Source: Pseudophaeomoniella oleicola (lineage: Eukaryota > Ascomycota > Eurotiomycetes > Phaeomoniellales > Phaeomoniellaceae). Taken from it: a DNA stretch of 64,000 bases. This document shows, piece by piece, positions 58,622-64,000 of this stretch; positions within the stretch are counted from its first letter, which is position 1, and every line of letters begins with the position of its first letter. The notes under the pieces were generated by a model, which worked only from the letters and a program-made list of their open reading frames with translations, did not search any database and was not told where the DNA came from. The stretch lies in assembly GCA_003868215.1 (NCBI GenBank), contig QWDQ01000021.1:299954-363953 (forward strand), written 5' to 3'. The position numbers and the translations under genes were made by a program.

Positions 58622-61393
58622 ATGGCGTCCTTCGAGCGTACAGCTGTCGCTGGAGGTCGCACCCCGCGCGGGGGCAATGCTAAGGTCAAGAACACCCCTC
58701 GGAAGGACCCTTTTGCCGCATTGAAGATGGCGTCGATGCTTGATCTTAAGCCCTTCCTGCCTTTGGAACTCATCGCACAAATTGTCGACTGCCTGGAGGT
58801 ACCCGATCTCCTACGCTTTGCAAGAGTCAACAGAAGAATGTGTGACATGGTATACGAGGATGCTCGATGGATCGCAAGGATGAAAAGAATGGGAGTCTGG
58901 GATGAGGTAGCAGCCAGGAGAAGGGAAGACCCGTTGGATGGAGCAAATACCAATCACTCACAACATGGCCGAAGTGTGGAGGCAAATGCAACACTGATTG
59001 GTACCACACGGTCTTTTCAGAGCCCGGGTTCAGGTCAGACACTCTCTCCAGGAACACCACAAACAAGAAGTGGCGCGTCAAACCTGATATCACCTCTGAA
59101 GGAGGACAAGGACGGGTTCGATGAAGCAGCACTGTCGACCACTAGGGGGCTCGAATCTGGTGTCGAGCTAGAGAAAGAGTCCGTCTTTCAAGTACTCAAG
59201 AACGTTCGATCAGTTCGTGGACAAGCTAGGCAGGAGTTTGGGAAGATCTACAAGGTCCTTGCTCCATACTACAATGACTTCTCACGCCAGCTCCAACCCA
59301 TGCAGGCGCTAGTGTTTAAGACATTCAATACGCCGGAGCAACAAGCACAGCTCCTTGTTCAATTGCGCATGTTTGCCCGCAGTGACATTTCTGTGGGTGC
59401 ATCGAGAAGGCGAGCTCGCCTAGAAGGAGCTATTTCAGTTTTCGAAGCTGCTGCTCTGCAGGAATTACGCTTAAGCTACGAGAGGAGAGATATCCAGGGC
59501 CAATTGAGACGCTATGCAGGCGTCTTGACTATTCTTGATGCCGAAGAAAAGAGTATAGATTTCTTCCTGCAGAATAGTCGGCTAATGCTGGGCAAGGCAA
59601 CATACGGAGATCCAGGAGACTGCCTCGATTACTCGTCCGGACATGGTGTTATTTCCCCAGAGAAGTCTCAAACTTTCTTTAACAGATTGTCAATGGCGTA
59701 CGCAGAAGAAGAGGGAATGATTGAGCAGGGCTGGCCTTATCCACCAAAGATCAAAGCACCTTTTGTATTGGCAATCAGCACGAACATTATTTACCCCTAC
59801 CTCACAGCATTGTTCAACCACGCCCACGACAGAGGTGACGAAACGTATCTCAAGACCGTTACGGGTTCCTTTGCCCAGACTCGTCAGCTTCTACAGGAAA
59901 TTGTAGGCAACAGCGAAGATGAAGGTCTCAAATCCGCCGTTAAAGATGCTCTGCGGGCAGTATTTGAGCCGCACATGGATCTATATCTCGCTGCAGAATT
60001 AGAATATTTCGAACACTACTCCAGTATCAGGGTCGACAATTGCGACAAAGCATTATCGGAGCAAGCGGCTTCAACGGAGTCATTTCTGATGTCAAATATC
60101 AATCGGCAAGCGGATAAAAAAGATTTTCTCTCTTCGTTCAAGAAGGTTGTCATGATGCCAGTCAATATCTTACCTAGCTTTCCAACCCTTTCCAGCAACA
60201 AGCCTGCCGCAAAAGCACTGGTCAACGGAGAGACTATTACTGACGTCCTTCCCCCCGACGCGGCACACTCTAATGTGGGAACATTGCCCATGCCTTCGCA
60301 GTCGGTGACCCCTGCACAAGAGCTTCCGACAACGGAGTTGGCGGCAAAAGCAGCCATCATGTCGTCTAAGCTAGAGGGCATTCGTTCCCTCTTCTCAATC
60401 GAAGTTGCCCTTGACTTGGTCCACGCTGCAAAGGCAAGTCTAGAGCGAGCCGCCCAGTTCATTTGCCTTGGTGGTGAAATTGGTGAATCGGCGAAAACTC
60501 AATGCTCTACGATATTTGTGTCGCTTCTCAATATTCTGGGCGTGCGGCACGTGAAGTCTGGGTTCGACAAAGCTGTATCGCATCTGTCAGATTACAAGCC
60601 TCGCGAGATTGCATCTCATGATCCCGCAAAGACCGGAGTACAACCCCTCACTACCTTTCTAGAACTCGTCAACATCGCTGATCTCATCCAACAAATGCTT
60701 GATGTCTTCTATGAACAAGAATTGATACGTCCCCCAGTGTCGCTGGATCGCTCGGATTTCTTATCAGCTGCAGTGAAAGAGAAGAAGAAGTTCGAACAGA
60801 TGCTCGATGAGCGCGTGGCAGCTGGTCTAAGCAAGGGCATTGACGTATTAATGGATGAAGTCGAATATGTGTGTGCAACGACGCAGTTACCGACAGATTT
60901 CAATGTCCCTGATAATGGACAAATCTCGGACGTGGGCATGACTGATACGGCAAAAGAAGTAATTGATTTGGTTTCCAGACACACTAGCATGCTTGTCGGT
61001 TCTACTGACAAATCCTTGCTAGACGTATTTAATGGTGAAGTCGGCTTACGACTATTTGCAGCCTTGTGCAAACATCTCAAGCGACAACGAATCTCGACGC
61101 TAGGATCGTTGCGTCTGATTGCAGACATGAATGCATATTACTCATACATTCAAACGCTCAAGAATCCTGATCTGCTGTCATATTTTATTGCATTGCGCGA
61201 GTTGGCCCAGATGTACATGATAGATGAGAGAGATGCCGGAGCTCTGGCCGGGGTGATTGCAGAAGGTGATCGGTGGCGGGGTGTCTTTCGTGCCGAGGAA
61301 GTCCTAGAGTTTGCTGAACGGCGAGCGGACTGGTTCGTCATTCGTGCCAGAGTCGAGAGAGGTCTTTACGGCAAAGGATGCATGTTGATGTGA
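58622..61393 (+). CDS. RCY1: F-box recycling protein Rcy1 / Pof6, Sec10-like domain, CaaX end (923 aa)
   Basis: A single exon encodes an Rcy1/Pof6-type F-box protein. In yeast Rcy1 binds Skp1 and is needed for endosome-to-plasma-membrane recycling of the v-SNARE Snc1, largely outside a classical SCF ligase; fission yeast Pof6 acts in cell separation. The F-box is about residues 45-90 (FLPLELIAQIVDCLEVPDLL, then RFARVNRRMCDMVYEDARWI). A Ser/Thr-rich linker follows to about 170. From about 200 onward the protein has the long helical exocyst Sec10-like domain (VRSVRGQARQEFGKIYKVLA, FKTFNTPEQQAQLLVQLRMF, PFVLAISTNIIYPYLTALF). The last four residues, CMLM in GKGCMLM, are a CaaX prenylation motif, as in yeast Rcy1. 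The ATG at 58622 (MASFERTAVAGG) is used; the open frame starts 66 nt earlier at a non-ATG codon. Confidence 0.92.
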   Translation: MASFERTAVAGGRTPRGGNAKVKNTPRKDPFAALKMASMLDLKPFLPLELIAQIVDCLEVPDLLRFARVNRRMCDMVYEDARWIARMKRMGVWDEVAARRREDPLDGANTNHSQHGRSVEANATLIGTTRSFQSPGSGQTLSPGTPQTRSGASNLISPLKEDKDGFDEAALSTTRGLESGVELEKESVFQVLKNVRSVRGQARQEFGKIYKVLAPYYNDFSRQLQPMQALVFKTFNTPEQQAQLLVQLRMFARSDISVGASRRRARLEGAISVFEAAALQELRLSYERRDIQGQLRRYAGVLTILDAEEKSIDFFLQNSRLMLGKATYGDPGDCLDYSSGHGVISPEKSQTFFNRLSMAYAEEEGMIEQGWPYPPKIKAPFVLAISTNIIYPYLTALFNHAHDRGDETYLKTVTGSFAQTRQLLQEIVGNSEDEGLKSAVKDALRAVFEPHMDLYLAAELEYFEHYSSIRVDNCDKALSEQAASTESFLMSNINRQADKKDFLSSFKKVVMMPVNILPSFPTLSSNKPAAKALVNGETITDVLPPDAAHSNVGTLPMPSQSVTPAQELPTTELAAKAAIMSSKLEGIRSLFSIEVALDLVHAAKASLERAAQFICLGGEIGESAKTQCSTIFVSLLNILGVRHVKSGFDKAVSHLSDYKPREIASHDPAKTGVQPLTTFLELVNIADLIQQMLDVFYEQELIRPPVSLDRSDFLSAAVKEKKKFEQMLDERVAAGLSKGIDVLMDEVEYVCATTQLPTDFNVPDNGQISDVGMTDTAKEVIDLVSRHTSMLVGSTDKSLLDVFNGEVGLRLFAALCKHLKRQRISTLGSLRLIADMNAYYSYIQTLKNPDLLSYFIALRELAQMYMIDERDAGALAGVIAEGDRWRGVFRAEEVLEFAERRADWFVIRARVERGLYGKGCMLM

Positions 61394-62002
61394 GACGGTC
61401 CTCGGTCTTTCACGGCGAACCTTTTACCGAAAACAACAAGGTCTATGCGCATTGACATCAAAAGTGACTGGCGAGCATCCCTGCGGCCGTAATTACATGA
61501 GACTCTACTGTGAAGATGTGGGCTTTTGGCTGCTCTCTTCATACAGGTAGTGCTGGACGGCAAAGCAGCTTACTCCAAAGCGTCTCCGACCACGACCGCA
61601 CTACAGTACAAACTCACGAGGTAGACGAGCACGTGAAGTTACGACGTTGATGAAGTGATTGGTCCATTACGTGGCAAGAAAGCTTGAGTTGAAAGGCTTG
61701 GGAGGACCGTGAGGGACGATGACCCCTGCAATTGCCTTTTCTGGTGCGCAGCTCCGTCTTACTATTATTACTACGGTACATGGCGATAGCAGCCTATGAG
61801 AGCTCGGACACAGGACGCTGTTCTATTCGCCTACTGAATCCGACGCGGCCGCGTCACTAGGCTCGATTAGGTCAAAGATCGAGGAGAGACGTACCTCGAG
61901 GACGATCAATCCCTCTTTCTACGATGAAATCACATGCCGAAGAAGCTTAGAAGACGATACCTCGAGACCTATACCATTTTGTGATATATTGATACTATCG
62001 AG

Positions 62003-62026
62003 TACTGTACTAATTATGGTACAGTA
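62003..62026. repeat. perfect 8-bp inverted repeat TACTGTAC ... GTACAGTA
   Basis: The two arms (62003-62010 and 62019-62026) are exact reverse complements with an 8-nt spacer. Related ACTGTAC/GTACAGTAC words recur near 62812-62821, 63681-63687 and 63712-63720. Confidence 0.8.
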
Positions 62027-63580
62027 ACTTAGGTATAGGTCGGTACCTACCTAGCGAGCTAGGGACCTCGGGACCTAGCGACCTAGGTATTGGATACTGT
62101 AATTACTAGGTAGAGAGACGTTTCGAAACCCATTCCTGACACCATTTCGGAACGATTCTTCGCGCCCACTGCCTGCAATCGTGTCAGCTATGGTAGATCC
62201 CGAATCGGAGACCGTGGACAGTGAAGTCGTTCCATCATGACTGATCGATTGGTGGAGTCAGTTTCAGAGACTTTTGTGACTTGCAGGTGGATTAGCCAAC
62301 TCGACAAGGGTGCAACGTACCGTAGTCTGCAGTTCCGTGATGGTGCGGGTGCTTACTACGTAAAGTAGAATAGGTAGACACGGAACGAGGGTTACTAACA
62401 AACGGCACGGTGGGCATGGGGGCGCACGGCAAGCTGAGGTATACCCTATTTCGAAGAAACCTCCCAAAACAATGACCATGGGCGGCGGCACAGCAGGGGC
62501 AAGATTGGGTGTTCCATGTTTTGAATCCAATCAGCAAGACATGGCGTGTCGAGATCAAGGTAATTAGTCAACTATAATTAATTCTTGAGAGAGCAACGTC
62601 GGTAGTAATGTGTACCCATGTCTCTGCGATCGTCATGCCCGAAAGCCCAACAAGGAACTTCTTGGACCAGATGCTAAGCCCATTGCGACAAATAGTGAGG
62701 CCGGGCTTCAAGGCGGACCTAAGAAGGGCAGGTAGTAGCAGATTTACCCCGGTTCCACGGGTACTAATGATACAAGCACTCAGATGTCTGACCCACAGGA
62801 CTATTACCTTACAGTACAGTACTTCGTTTCACTTGTGTCCTGACTCGGGGAGGGAGGGAGGTGTCGGCCGCAGATTCCGACTACAAAACACATATAAGTT
62901 GCAGACCTCGCTCAGTTTGAATAGACGCACGTAATACAGAGTATACATGGTAGAAACCCTTAGTGCTGCAAGCAACAGTATCCGTGCTTACTGTATAGGA
63001 TCGTCAATCTCGAAGCCTGACCGTTCTTTAATCCTCTTGGTTGCCGACTTCGGTAGTGCTGGCGGATGCTGACGATGGATCATCCTCCTCCTCCTCCTCC
63101 TCCTCCCCCAGTTGCCTGAAAGGCATTAATGAAGTTTGGCATGTGATTACTGCAATTACTGTATAGAACCGATGATCCGATGATCCGATGATGTAGGGAG
63201 TGGGTGGCATGATAACGGGCATTACGAAGCAGAATAGGTTCCGGATGTTCGTGTGTGTGTGTGTGTCCATGATCCAATCACTATGGGAAGCACGCATATC
63301 GCTTCGCGCGGGGCACAAAACGACTTTGCAGATTGCCCTTCTTACGTATCAAGGGCAATGAAACCAATCAACGGACTCAGATCACCTCTCAGACATGGAG
63401 GGGCGGAAACGGTGGTAAGCGAGACAGTCAAGGGCGTCACGCATGCATGTCAGCAGAGGGAAGGACTGGATAAGCAGATCTTGCTACGTTTCGGGCAATA
63501 TCAAATGTGTTTGAACGAAATATAACTACCTTACCTAGGTCCCTAGGTACAGATCCATGACGACCTAGAAGGAGAAGAGT

Positions 63581-63610
63581 AATACTACGTACTACTACGT
63601 ACGTAGTAGT
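63581..63610. repeat. TACTACGTA / ACGTAGTAGT palindromic cluster
   Basis: ATACTACGTACTACTACGTA followed by CGTAGTAGT makes nested ACGT-centred palindromes, matching the cluster at 54391-54438. Confidence 0.8.
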
Positions 63611-63925
63611 TCGGTCGGTAAGTTACTTCGTAGTAAGCAAGTCACCGTCGTTCTCTTTACTCTCCGGGGGAATATATCATACTGTACTATGAAGGGGCTA
63701 TCGACCGTATTGTACAGTACGCGACGGTCATCTAGTATTTACAGTCGAAAATAAAAGGAACCGAGGCAACGTAGCACGGTCACAACCACCTTACCCGTAC
63801 TGCATTATCGCCCTAATCCGTATTGTAGTTATTCGTCTTTCCGCGGTCGACATTGATAAATTACTTGCGAAGATCTTCGTAGGAGGTAATTATTAGGTGT
63901 AGGTGTTAATGAATAGGTACCATCA

Positions 63926-64000
<75 letters not shown>
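63926..64000 (+). repeat. (TAG)25 trinucleotide microsatellite, cut by the window edge
   Basis: There are 75 nt of uninterrupted TAG repeats, 25 copies, continuing to the last base; the true length is unknown. It may also mark a difficult assembly point. Confidence 0.95.

Larger units (their letters stand above)
61394..63925. repeat. 2.5-kb gene-free, palindrome-rich right end
   Basis: No supported gene; ORFs are at most 108 codons and lack domains. It contains the 8-bp inverted repeat TACTGTAC/GTACAGTA (62003-62026), CCTAGCGAGCTAGGGACC-type runs (62048-62088), TTACTACGTAA (62353-62363), a (TCC)n run near 63085-63104, a (GT)n run near 63250-63265, CTTACCTAGGTCCCTAGGTAC near 63532-63550 and a CTACGTA cluster at 63581-63610. 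Confidence 0.55.

Overview
This window comes from the nuclear genome of a filamentous ascomycete (Pezizomycotina). A Leotiomycetes/Helotiales-type genome is my best guess from family resemblance and is not proven. Supporting signs are a velvet-family regulator with a split velvet domain, typical ascomycete introns (mostly 44-70 nt, GT...AG, CTGAC/CTAAC-like branch points), fungal gene families throughout, and gaps rich in short TACCTAGGTA-type and CTACGTAG palindromes. I see no prokaryotic gene organisation, CRISPR array, virus or transposon ORF.

Eighteen protein-coding genes are supported. I rebuilt exon-intron structures by hand for 14 of them, and each complete spliced frame is a whole number of codons. 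Left to right: VPS3 (minus, its 3' part beyond the left edge) divergent from the golgin CASP/COY1 (plus); a secreted DUF3455 protein (minus); fibrillarin NOP1 (plus); a Cys/His-start hypothetical (minus); a 1018-residue F-box protein (minus); a CSC1/OSCA-like channel (minus) divergent from cytochrome c1 CYT1 (plus); glycogen debranching enzyme GDB1 (plus); DAHP synthase ARO3 (plus); an amino acid permease (plus); the meiotic MutS homologue MSH4 (plus); a Pro/Ser/Thr-rich secreted protein (minus); an oligopeptide transporter with 12 introns (minus); a CAP/PR-1 secreted protein (minus); ribosome assembly factor RSA4 (minus); velB (minus); then, after about 7 kb without a gene, a Par32-like DUF3602 protein (plus) and the F-box recycling factor RCY1 (plus). 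The last 2.6 kb is repeat-rich and ends inside a (TAG)n tract.

The genes are mostly housekeeping and do not form a biosynthetic cluster. There is a loose nutrient theme. The oligopeptide transporter has five GATAAG sites in its upstream gap, the amino acid permease has a perfect inverted repeat of GATAAG sites, ARO3 has a TGACTCA (Gcn4/Cpc1-type) site 146 bp before its start, and Par32-like proteins act on ammonium uptake in yeast. I did not find a clearly new biological system. The most interesting leads are the GATA-site architecture, the CTACGTAG/TACTGTAC palindromes concentrated in the right-hand 13 kb, and the long gene-free region upstream of velB.
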